From assembly GCF_000332235.1 (NCBI RefSeq), contig NZ_CM001775.1:4016272-4080271 (forward strand): a stretch of DNA of 64,000 nucleotides. The letters run 5' to 3'. Within the stretch, counting starts at the first letter, position 1; every line of letters starts with the position of its first letter. The translations under genes were made by a program, and so were the position numbers. Of this stretch, positions 9,257-17,840 are shown piece by piece. A model generated the notes under the pieces. The model was not told the origin of the DNA. It was given only the letters and a program-made list of their open reading frames with translations, and did no database searches. The stretch is from Geminocystis herdmanii PCC 6308 (lineage in GTDB: Bacteria; Cyanobacteriota; Cyanobacteriia; Cyanobacteriales; Cyanobacteriaceae).

Positions 9257-10687
9257 ATGTCTTTTCAAGCGAATCCCATTAAATTTGGTACGGATGGTTG
9301 GCGTGGCGTGATTGCCGCCGATTTTACCTTTGAGCGTGTTTCTAAATTAGCTCCTCTTTGCGCTCAAGTTTTACAAGAGTCCAATCCCCATTCTAATTTA
9401 ATCATTGTGGGGTTCGATCGACGTTTTATGGCGGAAGATTTTGCTTTAATGGTAGCCCAGACTTTACAAGAATACGGTTTTGATGTCTTATTGTCAGAAG
9501 GTTATGCTCCTACTCCTGCGTTTAGTTGGACTGCCAAAGCTGAAAATGCTTTAGGTGCATTAGTGTTAACCGCTAGTCATAACCCTGCCAAATATTTGGG
9601 CTTGAAAGTCAAAGGCGGTTTTGGTGGTTCTGTGGGAGAGGATGTTACGGAAAAAATCGAATCTCGTCTTGATACAATCCCTAAGATTAGTGATCAAAAA
9701 GGCACTCTAACATTATTTGATCCTTGGGCTAGTTATTGTCAACAACTTCGATCGCTCGTCAATATTGATTTAATCAAAAGCTCGATCGAATCTGGTAAAT
9801 TAAAGATTATTGCTGATGTGATGCACGGTGCCGCTTCTACGGGATTAAGTCGTTTGTTAGATTGTGATATACAAGAAATTAATGCTGACCGTGATCCTCT
9901 TTTTGGCGGAGGCGCTCCTGAGCCTTTACCACGCTATATTCCCGACTTATTTCGCAAAGTGAAAGAAACAGCAAAAACTCATCCCGATAGCCTTAGAATC
10001 GGTTTAGTCTTCGATGGAGACTGCGATCGAATTGCTAGTGTGGATGGTCAAGGGAACTTTTGTAGTACTCAAATTTTGATCCCCATTTTAATCGAACATT
10101 TAGCCACAAGAAGAAAACTAAAAGGGGAAATTGTTAAAACCGTAAGCGGTTCGGATTTAATCCCGAAAATTGCTAAACTGTTTGATGTGCCATTATTTGA
10201 GACACCCATCGGCTATAAATACATTGCTGAAAGAATGTTAACTTCTCAAGTTTTGGTAGGAGGAGAAGAATCAGGAGGAGTCGGTTATAGTAGTCATATT
10301 CCCGAAAGAGATGCGCTACTTTCCGCCTTGTATGTGTTGGAGGCGATGGTGGAGTCAGGGAAAGATATTAGCGAACTTTACACTAATTTACAACAGCAAG
10401 TAAACTTTGATTCAGGGTACGATCGAATTGATATTACCTTAGCAAATCTTGACCACAAAAACCAACTCCAGAAAAAACTGGAAACCACTCCCTTAACCGA
10501 AATTGCGGGGAAAAAAGTAGTGAGTTGTTTAGCCATTGACGGTTATAAATATCGCCTTGAAGATGACAGTTGGCTATTAATTCGTTTTAGTGGTACAGAA
10601 CCTTTACTTCGTCTATACTCAGAAGCCCCCAACCTCAAAATAGTTCAAGAAAACCTAGCTTGGGCAAAACAATGGGCAAATGGATAA
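9257..10687 (+). CDS. phosphohexomutase (phosphoglucomutase/phosphomannomutase family)
   Basis: A 476-residue alpha-D-phosphohexomutase. All four active-site loops are visible: KFGTDGWRGVIAADF (~8-22), the phosphoserine loop TASHNP (~108-113), the Mg-binding DGDCDR (~254-259) and the sugar-binding GGEESGG (~335-341), plus the C-terminal phosphate-binding RFSGTEP. It interconverts hexose 1- and 6-phosphates, or the amino- or manno-equivalents; the subfamily (glucose, mannose or glucosamine) cannot be settled from motifs alone. It stands singly, with a repeat element starting 6 bp after its stop. Confidence 0.92.
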   Translation: MSFQANPIKFGTDGWRGVIAADFTFERVSKLAPLCAQVLQESNPHSNLIIVGFDRRFMAEDFALMVAQTLQEYGFDVLLSEGYAPTPAFSWTAKAENALGALVLTASHNPAKYLGLKVKGGFGGSVGEDVTEKIESRLDTIPKISDQKGTLTLFDPWASYCQQLRSLVNIDLIKSSIESGKLKIIADVMHGAASTGLSRLLDCDIQEINADRDPLFGGGAPEPLPRYIPDLFRKVKETAKTHPDSLRIGLVFDGDCDRIASVDGQGNFCSTQILIPILIEHLATRRKLKGEIVKTVSGSDLIPKIAKLFDVPLFETPIGYKYIAERMLTSQVLVGGEESGGVGYSSHIPERDALLSALYVLEAMVESGKDISELYTNLQQQVNFDSGYDRIDITLANLDHKNQLQKKLETTPLTEIAGKKVVSCLAIDGYKYRLEDDSWLLIRFSGTEPLLRLYSEAPNLKIVQENLAWAKQWANG

Positions 10688-10692
10688 AAAGT

Positions 10693-10933
10693 AATTAGGG
10701 TTTGCCTCATAGTCTTTTTATGAGGATAGGAGAGAGAAGATAGGAGAAATACTGAAACATCAAGGTTTTGATGCTGTTGATAGATAAAATGAGTCTAGTT
10801 GTCTTAAAAAAAATAAGGTCAAAAGTATCGAATTTTGAATAAAAATCCTCAAAACGGAGCAATTTTTAAGTAATGTATTATGTCTAAACTGTTGACTTTA
10901 ATAGCTTTCTGACCTATTCAGTAAACCCTAATT
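10693..10933. repeat. ~240-bp repeat element with short inverted ends, copy 1
   Basis: The interval is bounded by AATTAGGGTTTGC at the left and GTAAACCCTAATT at the right, an imperfect 13-bp inverted pair. Its body (AATACTGAAACATCAAGGTT, AATAAAAATCCT, TAATGTATTAT) matches 56721-56986 in the same orientation. There is no coding potential. It fills the space between the phosphohexomutase stop and the 3' end of tRNA-Gly, ending 3 bp from the tRNA. Confidence 0.75.
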
Positions 10934-10936
10934 AAA

Positions 10937-11007
10937 GCGGGTAACGCGATTCGAACGCGCGACATTCACCTTGGCAAGGTGACGCTCTACCACTGAGCTA
11001 TACCCGC
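10937..11007 (-). tRNA. tRNA-Gly (anticodon GCC)
   Basis: A 71-nt cloverleaf on the minus strand: 7-bp acceptor GCGGGTA/TACCCGC, D-arm GCTC...GAGC, anticodon stem TCACC/GGTGA with loop TTGCCAA (anticodon GCC), and T-arm with loop TTCGAAT. CCA is not encoded. A strong promoter lies just upstream. Confidence 0.97.
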
Positions 11008-11023
11008 AATTGGTACATTTATT

Positions 11024-11052
11024 ATTATGTCGCAAATTCTCAAAAAAGTCAA
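11024..11052 (-). promoter_or_regulatory. sigma-70 type promoter of tRNA-Gly
   Basis: On the minus strand TTGACT (-35, 11047-11052) and CATAAT (-10, 11024-11029) are separated by exactly 17 bp, placing transcription start about 10 nt before the tRNA 5' end. Confidence 0.75.
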
Positions 11053-11229
11053 GGTTTTTGTTGAAAAAATTTTTTTCTTTAATACATATCCCCCTAAATA
11101 TATTCAAATAAATTTAGAAATAGACGATCGATTAGGCAGAAAAGCAACCATTGAAATGAGGAATTAGAAATGACAAATCAGGAATTGTTATATTGAGTAA
11201 AATAAAAGAAAACACCGAAAATTAAAGTA

Positions 11230-11847
11230 ATGCAACCTTTATTCACTATTGGACATTCCAACCACAATCCTGAATATTTTGTCGAATTACTGCACAAGCA
11301 TAGTATAACTGCTATTGGGGATGTTCGATCGAACCCCTATAGTCGTTACCTACCCCACGTCAATCAAAAGCAATTGCAAAGGTATCTTGCACAGAATGAA
11401 ATTATGTATGTGTTTTTAGGAGGGGAATTGGGCGCACGCCCTGATAACCCCAATTGCTATGTTGAAGGAAAAGCCCTATATGAAAATATTGCTAAAACCG
11501 ATAAATTTCAAGAAGGAATACAAAGAATTTTAAAAGGAGTAGAGAATCACCGTATCGCCCTAATGTGTGCCGAAAAAGACCCTCTTACCTGTCATCGTGC
11601 TATCCTAGTATGTCAGCATCTAGTACCATTCAATTTAGAAATTGCCCATATTCATAGTAATTCAGAGTTAGAATTTCATGAAGATTTAGAAGAAAGGATG
11701 TTAAAACAACACAACTTGCAGGATAATGACTTAGAAGGACAATTATCGTTATTTACAGATATTTTACCTCCTCCCATGACGAAAGAAGAAAGACTGAAAC
11801 AGGCATATCAAAAACAAGGCTTAAAAATTGCCTATGTAGAGAATTAA
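11230..11847 (+). CDS. DUF488 family protein (long form)
   Basis: A 205-residue DUF488 protein: TIGHSNHNPEYF (~5-17), the DVRSNPYSRY block (~34-43) and the C-terminal LMCAEKDPLTCHRA (~114-127) are the family signatures, with conserved Arg/Asp at the N-side and the Cys/His pair at the C-side. The biochemical activity of DUF488 is not established to my knowledge. The tail (~165-205) holds a QLSLF...PPP segment and a basic end. It is the first of three same-strand genes, with a second DUF488 protein and a dual-OB-type protein, probably one functional unit, although the spacing (141 and 73 bp) leaves room for internal promoters. Confidence 0.88.
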   Translation: MQPLFTIGHSNHNPEYFVELLHKHSITAIGDVRSNPYSRYLPHVNQKQLQRYLAQNEIMYVFLGGELGARPDNPNCYVEGKALYENIAKTDKFQEGIQRILKGVENHRIALMCAEKDPLTCHRAILVCQHLVPFNLEIAHIHSNSELEFHEDLEERMLKQHNLQDNDLEGQLSLFTDILPPPMTKEERLKQAYQKQGLKIAYVEN

Positions 11848-11886
11848 TGGAGAATGGAGAATTGAAAATTGAAAATGAGGAATGAA
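11846..11886. repeat. short tandem heptamer-type repeats
   Basis: Runs of the GGAGAAT and GAAAATT kind (AATGGAGAATGGAGAATT, then AAAATTGAAAATGAGGAATG) directly follow the stop codon. Related arrays occur at 3106-3140, 13790-13826 and 58524-58562. Confidence 0.6.
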
Positions 11887-11988
11887 TTAATAGCCCACTC
11901 AACAAAAAAGAATATTAGTAATATAAAAAAATCAATCAATCGAGCTAATATTTATAGTTGAATTTTCACTAATAGTAATAATAGTAAA

Positions 11989-12426
11989 ATGATTAAATTA
12001 TTTACCATCGGTTTTACTCGTAAATCAGCCGAAAAATTTTTTGAAGGATTGCAAAAAGCAGGAGTCAAAAAAATTATTGATACCCGTCTGAATAATACCT
12101 CTCAATTGTCAGGATTTGCGAAACAGTCAGATTTACAGTATTTCTTGAAAAAAATTGCTCATATTGATTATGAACATAAATTATCTTTAGCACCCACAAA
12201 AGATATACTAGACTCTTATAAAAAGAAGGCTATGGCATGGGATGAATATTCTCGTCATTATTTAGATTTAATTGCACAAAGACAGGTAGAAACAACTTTA
12301 AAAGAGGAAGATTTAGATAATTGTTGTTTTTTATGCAGTGAAGATAAGCCTCATAATTGTCATCGGCGTTTAGCGGCGGAGTATCTACAGTCACAATGTC
12401 AAGATATTGAGATAATTCATTTATAA
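11989..12426 (+). CDS. DUF488 family protein (short form)
   Basis: A 145-residue DUF488 protein: TIGFTRKSAEKFFEGL (~6-21), IIDTRLNN (~30-37) and the C-terminal CFLCSEDKPHNCHRRL (~114-129). It is shorter than and clearly different from the upstream DUF488 protein, so this is not a recent tandem copy but two subfamilies kept together. The gene ends 73 bp before the dual-OB-type gene. Confidence 0.88.
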   Translation: MIKLFTIGFTRKSAEKFFEGLQKAGVKKIIDTRLNNTSQLSGFAKQSDLQYFLKKIAHIDYEHKLSLAPTKDILDSYKKKAMAWDEYSRHYLDLIAQRQVETTLKEEDLDNCCFLCSEDKPHNCHRRLAAEYLQSQCQDIEIIHL

Positions 12427-12499
12427 CAAATTGAGATTATATGTAATAAAATAATGATATTGAGTTCTATAATATAAGTAAAATTAATTTTGATAGGTT

Positions 12500-13294
12500 A
12501 TGAAAATAATCTGTTTAGCTAATTCTTACAAACATCACGGCAGATGTATCGCTGGTATTAACATTAATTCGGGAGAATGGATACGCCCTGTATCTAGCTT
12601 GGAAGATGGTAAATTACCCATTGACGATAGTTATCTTAAAGTCGATCGAATCTGGCTTTTAGATATTATAGACATACCCATCGATCGAAGTCAAAAATTA
12701 GGTTATGAAGTGGAAAACTATGGTTATTATCATCTGCCTTGGCAAATAACCGATAAAGCGAAAGTTATTGATTTGTTATCATACTGTGAAGATACCTTAT
12801 TATATCCTGAGTTCGATCGAGCTATTCCCTATGAGTATTTAAGACAACAATCACCTTTGCGCACATTACAACTAATAGAAGTCAAATCCTTATGGTGTTA
12901 TAAAGACGAAAGGAATAAAGGAAAAGGGCGTATTTTAGACGAAAAATATAATATTGCCTCTATAGAAATTAGTGTAACAGATCCTTTAATCTTGAAAAAA
13001 TTAGATTATCAAGAATCCTATACTTGTCATGGGTTGATATGTCTAAGTTTAAGTCAACCTTGGCAAAAATCTCCCCAAGATGAATTAATGTGTTATCGAT
13101 TAATCGCAGGAATTATCGAATTACCCTCACAATTAGAAAAGATTTTAACTCAAATGGAGAGAGTAGGATGGAGTCAATCTCAAGGAAGAAAATATTTAAG
13201 AGAAAATTTTGATAAAGAATCTCGTTATCAACTCACTTTAATAGAAGCGCAACAATTTCTTACTTATCTTGAAAATCTTTCTATCTCAAGGTAA
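12500..13294 (+). CDS. dual-OB-domain type protein
   Basis: A 264-residue protein starting MKIICLANSYKHHGRCIAGI with GEWIRPVSS soon after. This resembles the 'dual OB domain-containing' proteins often found beside DUF488 genes; I recall the family from pattern only, so the name is moderately supported. The C-terminal third has CYRLIAGIIEL and a helical end. OB folds usually bind nucleic acid or nucleotides, so a nucleic-acid-related task for the three-gene group is plausible but inferred. No catalytic motif is visible. Confidence 0.65.
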   Translation: MKIICLANSYKHHGRCIAGININSGEWIRPVSSLEDGKLPIDDSYLKVDRIWLLDIIDIPIDRSQKLGYEVENYGYYHLPWQITDKAKVIDLLSYCEDTLLYPEFDRAIPYEYLRQQSPLRTLQLIEVKSLWCYKDERNKGKGRILDEKYNIASIEISVTDPLILKKLDYQESYTCHGLICLSLSQPWQKSPQDELMCYRLIAGIIELPSQLEKILTQMERVGWSQSQGRKYLRENFDKESRYQLTLIEAQQFLTYLENLSISR

Positions 13295-13833
13295 AAAATA
13301 GATTATTTGTACTATATTTTATTAAAGGATAATCTTTTTTCATTCTCATTTATTTTCAATAACTAATATTAACTAATTGCTAATAATCTTAATAAAATAA
13401 AACTCAACACTTTATAACCTTTATAAATCAAGCTCGATCATTCTTATTCAAAATTATTAATTGTTAATTATTATTAATAGCGAATGCGAACCCCTAGCAT
13501 ATTTTTTTCTTAGGTTATCCCAAATTAACTTTATCATTATTATTCCTACTACTTGGACATCATAAATCATAACCTGAGATAGAACATTGAGAGATTGCTT
13601 CGTATCCTCGCCATGACAGTATAAAAAATTTAGAATTAATAGTTGTTTTCCCCCTCTCCTCTTCCTCCTCTTCCTCCTCTTCCTTCTATCCACAACTCAT
13701 ATTTTATGGCTCGATCGAATCTACTCTAAATGATAAGATAAGGTATCTTAAACAAAAATTAACATTCAAAAAAGATGTTAATTCTTGATTCTCATTTTCA
13801 ATTCTCCATTTTCAATTCTCCATTCATTCTTCT
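13295..13833. other. intergenic stretch with low-complexity DNA
   Basis: 539 bp without a convincing gene. A CT-rich tract (TCCTCTTCCTCCTC repeated, ~13650-13690) and TTTTCAATTCTCCA heptamer-type repeats (~13790-13826) lie upstream of smc. A 78-codon minus-strand frame starting in the CT tract looks accidental or a heavily decayed remnant. Confidence 0.5.
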
Positions 13834-16800
13834 ATGGTATTTGTTAAGCGTGTAGAGTTATCCCGTTTTAAATCTTTTGGAGGTAGTAATGCCGTTCCTT
13901 TTTTGCCCGGATTTACTGTGATTTCAGGTCCAAATGGTTCAGGTAAATCTAACATATTGGATGCTTTATTATTCTGTTTAGGGTTAGCTAGTTCAAAAGG
14001 CATGAGGGCGGAAAGACTACCCGATTTGATTAATAATAGTCAAAATAACACTGGAAAAGTGATGGAAACTGTTGTTTCTGTTACTTTTGATTTAGAAAAT
14101 TTAGATAGTTTAAGTAATAATTTATTAGAAGAAACTCAGGTTAATCAAACTAATAAACAATTAGAAAAATCAGAAAATTTTTATACTGAAAATGAAGCGG
14201 ATAATTTCTTAGATAATGAGGAAAATAAACAAGAAGTAAAAATTAATTTAGAATCCCTCTCAGAGTTAAAAGTCACTAGACGTTTAAGAGTCACAAAAGG
14301 CGGTAGTTATGCCTCTACTTTTTATCTTAATGATAGCCCGTGTACTGCTAATGAACTCCATGAACAATTAAACCGTCTGCGTATTTATCCTGAAGGTTAT
14401 AACGTGGTTTTGCAAGGAGATGTGACTCGTATTATTACTATGAATGCTAAGGAAAGACGAGGAATTATTGATGAGTTAGCAGGTGTTGCAGAATTCGATC
14501 GAAAAATTGAGCAAACCAAGACGACTCTGGAGGCGGTGAGGGAGAGAGAGGAGAAATGTCATATCATCCAAGATGAGTTGATAGAAAATAGTGCTAAGTT
14601 GAAACAGGATTCTGAGAAAGCGAGTAAATATCAAAAACTTAAGGCACAAATTCACGAGAAAAAACAATGGGAAATCGTGATTAATTGGCGTTATTTACAA
14701 CAACAAAAAGAGGAGATAAAAAAGACATTATTAGACTTAGAAACTAAACAAACTCAAAAGACAGAAAACTTGAGTAAAATTGACAGTAAAATTATCACGG
14801 CTAATGAAGAATTAAAGGCATTCAATGAGGAAGTAAAAGCCTTAGGAGAAGAAGAACAAATTAATGTTGCCTCTAAGTTAGCTAGTGATAAGGCAAAACG
14901 AGAACAACTTTTAAAACGACAACAGGAATTGACTAAGTTAGATAATGACTTAGTTACTAAACACCGTGAAATTGAGCAAAAAGTTAAGAGTTATCAGCAA
15001 CAGTTAACAAATTTAACCACAGAAATTGAGCAATTAGAAACTAACCTTCTTCCTCAGTTAGAAAGAGAAAAAACTGTCCTCAAAAATGAATTAGATACTT
15101 ATAAAGAAGAAGCAAAACAAATTGCTTCTAAGTCTCAAGCATGGGTTGCACAACAAACCGCATTAAATCAAGAAATTACCACTATTCAAAAACAGTTAAA
15201 TCCTCAGTTAACTCAACAGGCTTTGTTAACGGAAAGATGTAGTAAGTTACAGGTAACGATTAAAAATGAAAATGAGCAATTAGCAAAGTATGAGCAAGAT
15301 ATTAATAAAAAACTTGAGCAAGTACCCACTTTACAAAAAGAAATAGAGGACTCCGCATCGAACATACAAGTATTAGCGGAGAAACTCGCAAAAGTTGACG
15401 CAGAAATTGTCTTAAACCAAGATACAGTAAATCGTTTACAGGTTGAGCAAAGGGAGAAGCAACGGCAGTTAGACAAATTGGAGGCAACGAAACAAGCACA
15501 ACAGGAGGCGCAGGGTACTTATGCCAGTAAGATTATCTTAAATTCTGACTTGCCGGGGGTATGTGGTTTGGTGGCGCAGTTGGGGGAGGTGGATTCCCGT
15601 TATCAATTAGCGTTGGAAATTTCCGCAGGAAGTCGCTTGGGGTTTATCGTGGTGGAAGATGACACCATTGCTTCTATGGGCATTAAATTACTCAAGCAAC
15701 AAAAAGCAGGAAGGGCGACTTTTTTGCCCTTGAATAAAATACAGTCACCCCGTCTCAATATTCCGAGAGAGGTTGCCCAAGCTAGGGGGTTTATCGATTT
15801 AGCTGTCAATTTGGTTAAGTTTGATGCTCAATATCAAGGAATTTTTGCTTACGTTTTTGGCAATACGATCGTGTTTGAAGATTTAGACAGCGCTCGGCGG
15901 TTAATGGGACAAGGGCGCATTGTCACTTTAGATGGTGAGTTGTTGGAATCTAGTGGAGCAATGACGGGAGGTAGTGTTTCCTCTCGATCGAGCCTGAGAT
16001 TTGGTAGGGTTTCGGCTACGGAAAGTAAGGACTTTGGGGAGTTAAGACGGCGGATAAGTGAAATTGAAGACATAATTATCCAGTGTACAAATAAAATATC
16101 AGAAAAAAGGCACTTAGTCAAGGGGTGGTCAGAAGAATTAAATCAAGAAAGACAAAATAGACAGAAAAAACTGCTACTTTTAGAACAATGTCAACAGGAA
16201 ATTAGCCGTTTAGAACAAGATAAAGAAAAAATTATTGGTAGTAATGCTAATAATTATCAGGAGTTAGTTAAGGGTAAACAAGAGTTAACAAATATTGAAC
16301 AAAATTTGCCTTTATTACAGACTCAATTAAACCAAAAACAAGAGGAATTAAAAGAGTTAGAATCTAGCTATGATAATCAGGAATGGCAAAATTTACAGCA
16401 GATTATTAGTCAGCAGGAGTTGTTATTAGAAGATAGGCAATCGATGTTAAATAAAAGTCAACAAAATTTAGATAAATTAGTCAATAATCATAGAGATTTG
16501 CAGGAAAAAATTACGGAAGCAGAAAATAATATCACTTCTTTATTGACTCAACAAAAGGAGATTAAACAGGAAGAAACTATCCTTACCCAAGACTTGAGTT
16601 CGATCGAGCTGGAAATCACTAACTATGAAACTCTTTTCCAAGAATTAGCTCATAAATTAGAGGACATTAAACAGAGAAGAAATAAACAAGAAAGCCTTGT
16701 TAAACAGTTAGAAAATGAACAACAACAACTAAAATGGTCGATCGAAAAAATAGTTTTACAACACCAAGAAGGGCAAACAAAATTAAATGAGTTAACCTTG

Positions 16801-17562
16801 CAAATAGATGAGATAAGCCAAGAGTTACCTAATCCTTTACCCGAAATTCCTTGGTTAGTTAATAATGCAGAAAGTGGTGATATTAATAATAAAATTACCT
16901 TCGATAGTTTGCAAGATCACCTAGAACAAATTAAACAGGAAATTCGCAAAGGAGAGAAAAAATTAGAAGCCCTTGAACCTGTTAATATGTTAGCTTTAGA
17001 ACAGTATGAAAAAAATCAGGAAAGACTAGAGGAATTATCAGGAAAATTAGCAACTTTAGAGGGTGAAAGAACTGAATTATTATTAAGGGTAGAGAATTTT
17101 ACTACCCTAAGATTAAGGGCTTTTAAAGAATCTTTTACTGCTGTTAATGAAAACTTTAAAACGATTTTTGCTACCCTTTCCGATGGGGATGGTTACTTAA
17201 AATTAGAAGATGAAAATAACCCTTTCAATGGTGGTTTAACTTTAGTTGCTCACCCGAAAGGAAAACCTGTACAAAGGTTAAGCTCTATGTCTGGAGGAGA
17301 AAAATCTTTAACCGCCCTTAGCTTTATTTTCGCTTTACAAAGATACCGCCCTTCTCCTTTTTATGCCTTCGATGAGGTGGATATGTTTTTAGATGGTGCT
17401 AATGTGGAAAAACTCTCAAAAATGATTCAGCAACAGGCAAAATCTGCTCAATTTATCGTGGTTAGTTTAAGAAGACCGATGATCGAAGCCGCCCAACGCA
17501 CGATCGGGGTTACTCAGGCTAAGGGGGCTTATACTCAGGTATTGGGTATCAAACTTAGTTGA
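13834..17562 (+). CDS. smc: chromosome segregation ATPase SMC
   Basis: A 1242-residue SMC protein. Walker A GPNGSGKSN (~33-41) in the N-terminal head; two long coiled coils rich in Gln/Glu/Leu; the hinge (~555-700, including CGLVAQLGEVDSRYQLALE); and the C-terminal head with signature LSSMSGGEKS and Walker B FYAFDEVDMFLDG. It organises and segregates the chromosome with ScpA/ScpB. The N-terminal head carries an acidic, Asn/Glu-rich insertion (~95-140) between VSVTFDLENL and LKVTRRLRV, which is longer than usual. A GGA-type RBS is not obvious; the ATG is placed by the conserved VKRVELSRFKSFGG start. Confidence 0.97.
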   Translation: MVFVKRVELSRFKSFGGSNAVPFLPGFTVISGPNGSGKSNILDALLFCLGLASSKGMRAERLPDLINNSQNNTGKVMETVVSVTFDLENLDSLSNNLLEETQVNQTNKQLEKSENFYTENEADNFLDNEENKQEVKINLESLSELKVTRRLRVTKGGSYASTFYLNDSPCTANELHEQLNRLRIYPEGYNVVLQGDVTRIITMNAKERRGIIDELAGVAEFDRKIEQTKTTLEAVREREEKCHIIQDELIENSAKLKQDSEKASKYQKLKAQIHEKKQWEIVINWRYLQQQKEEIKKTLLDLETKQTQKTENLSKIDSKIITANEELKAFNEEVKALGEEEQINVASKLASDKAKREQLLKRQQELTKLDNDLVTKHREIEQKVKSYQQQLTNLTTEIEQLETNLLPQLEREKTVLKNELDTYKEEAKQIASKSQAWVAQQTALNQEITTIQKQLNPQLTQQALLTERCSKLQVTIKNENEQLAKYEQDINKKLEQVPTLQKEIEDSASNIQVLAEKLAKVDAEIVLNQDTVNRLQVEQREKQRQLDKLEATKQAQQEAQGTYASKIILNSDLPGVCGLVAQLGEVDSRYQLALEISAGSRLGFIVVEDDTIASMGIKLLKQQKAGRATFLPLNKIQSPRLNIPREVAQARGFIDLAVNLVKFDAQYQGIFAYVFGNTIVFEDLDSARRLMGQGRIVTLDGELLESSGAMTGGSVSSRSSLRFGRVSATESKDFGELRRRISEIEDIIIQCTNKISEKRHLVKGWSEELNQERQNRQKKLLLLEQCQQEISRLEQDKEKIIGSNANNYQELVKGKQELTNIEQNLPLLQTQLNQKQEELKELESSYDNQEWQNLQQIISQQELLLEDRQSMLNKSQQNLDKLVNNHRDLQEKITEAENNITSLLTQQKEIKQEETILTQDLSSIELEITNYETLFQELAHKLEDIKQRRNKQESLVKQLENEQQQLKWSIEKIVLQHQEGQTKLNELTLQIDEISQELPNPLPEIPWLVNNAESGDINNKITFDSLQDHLEQIKQEIRKGEKKLEALEPVNMLALEQYEKNQERLEELSGKLATLEGERTELLLRVENFTTLRLRAFKESFTAVNENFKTIFATLSDGDGYLKLEDENNPFNGGLTLVAHPKGKPVQRLSSMSGGEKSLTALSFIFALQRYRPSPFYAFDEVDMFLDGANVEKLSKMIQQQAKSAQFIVVSLRRPMIEAAQRTIGVTQAKGAYTQVLGIKLS

Positions 17563-17629
17563 GTTCGATCGAGTTTTCGGCATTCTTTCAGTAAATCTGA
17601 TGTTAAGAGGATATGCAATCGAACTTATT

Positions 17630-17815
17630 TCAAAAAAAAGCTATATCTAAATCTTTACAAATTTTCTTAGCAAGAATATCAGGAATTTCATTATGTCGGG
17701 GAATAGCCGATCGTTTATTTTGGCAAGGATTATGCCATTATGAATGATTACCTCCTTATCTTAACAATTCACATCCTTGAGATTGAAGATAACGCAAAAG
17801 CTCATTTCTTTTCAT
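17630..17815 (-). pseudogene. hicA: hicA toxin gene with two nonsense codons
   Basis: Minus-strand frame MKRNELLRYLQSQGCELLR, then TAA, GGNHS, TAA, WHNPCQNKRSAIPRHNEIPD and an ending LAKKICKDLDIAFF. This is a full-length HicA mRNA-interferase (typical order: GCxLLREGGNHSxW...RSxIPRHxEI...LAKKICKDL) in one uninterrupted frame, apart from TAA stops at codon 20 (17756-17758, where Glu is expected) and codon 26 (17738-17740, where an aromatic is expected). The catalytic His of GGNHS is retained. No hicB partner is adjacent. Confidence 0.85.
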
Positions 17816-17840
17816 ATAGTAAGAGTTTTTTTCGTTTTGA

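Noticed and set aside
13457-13693. 78-codon minus-strand frame beginning MDRRKRRKRRKRR
   Set aside because: The start is an artefact of the CT-rich tract; the rest shows no family similarity.
15213-16121. Several antisense frames within smc
   Set aside because: smc is strongly conserved in its own frame; these are shadows.
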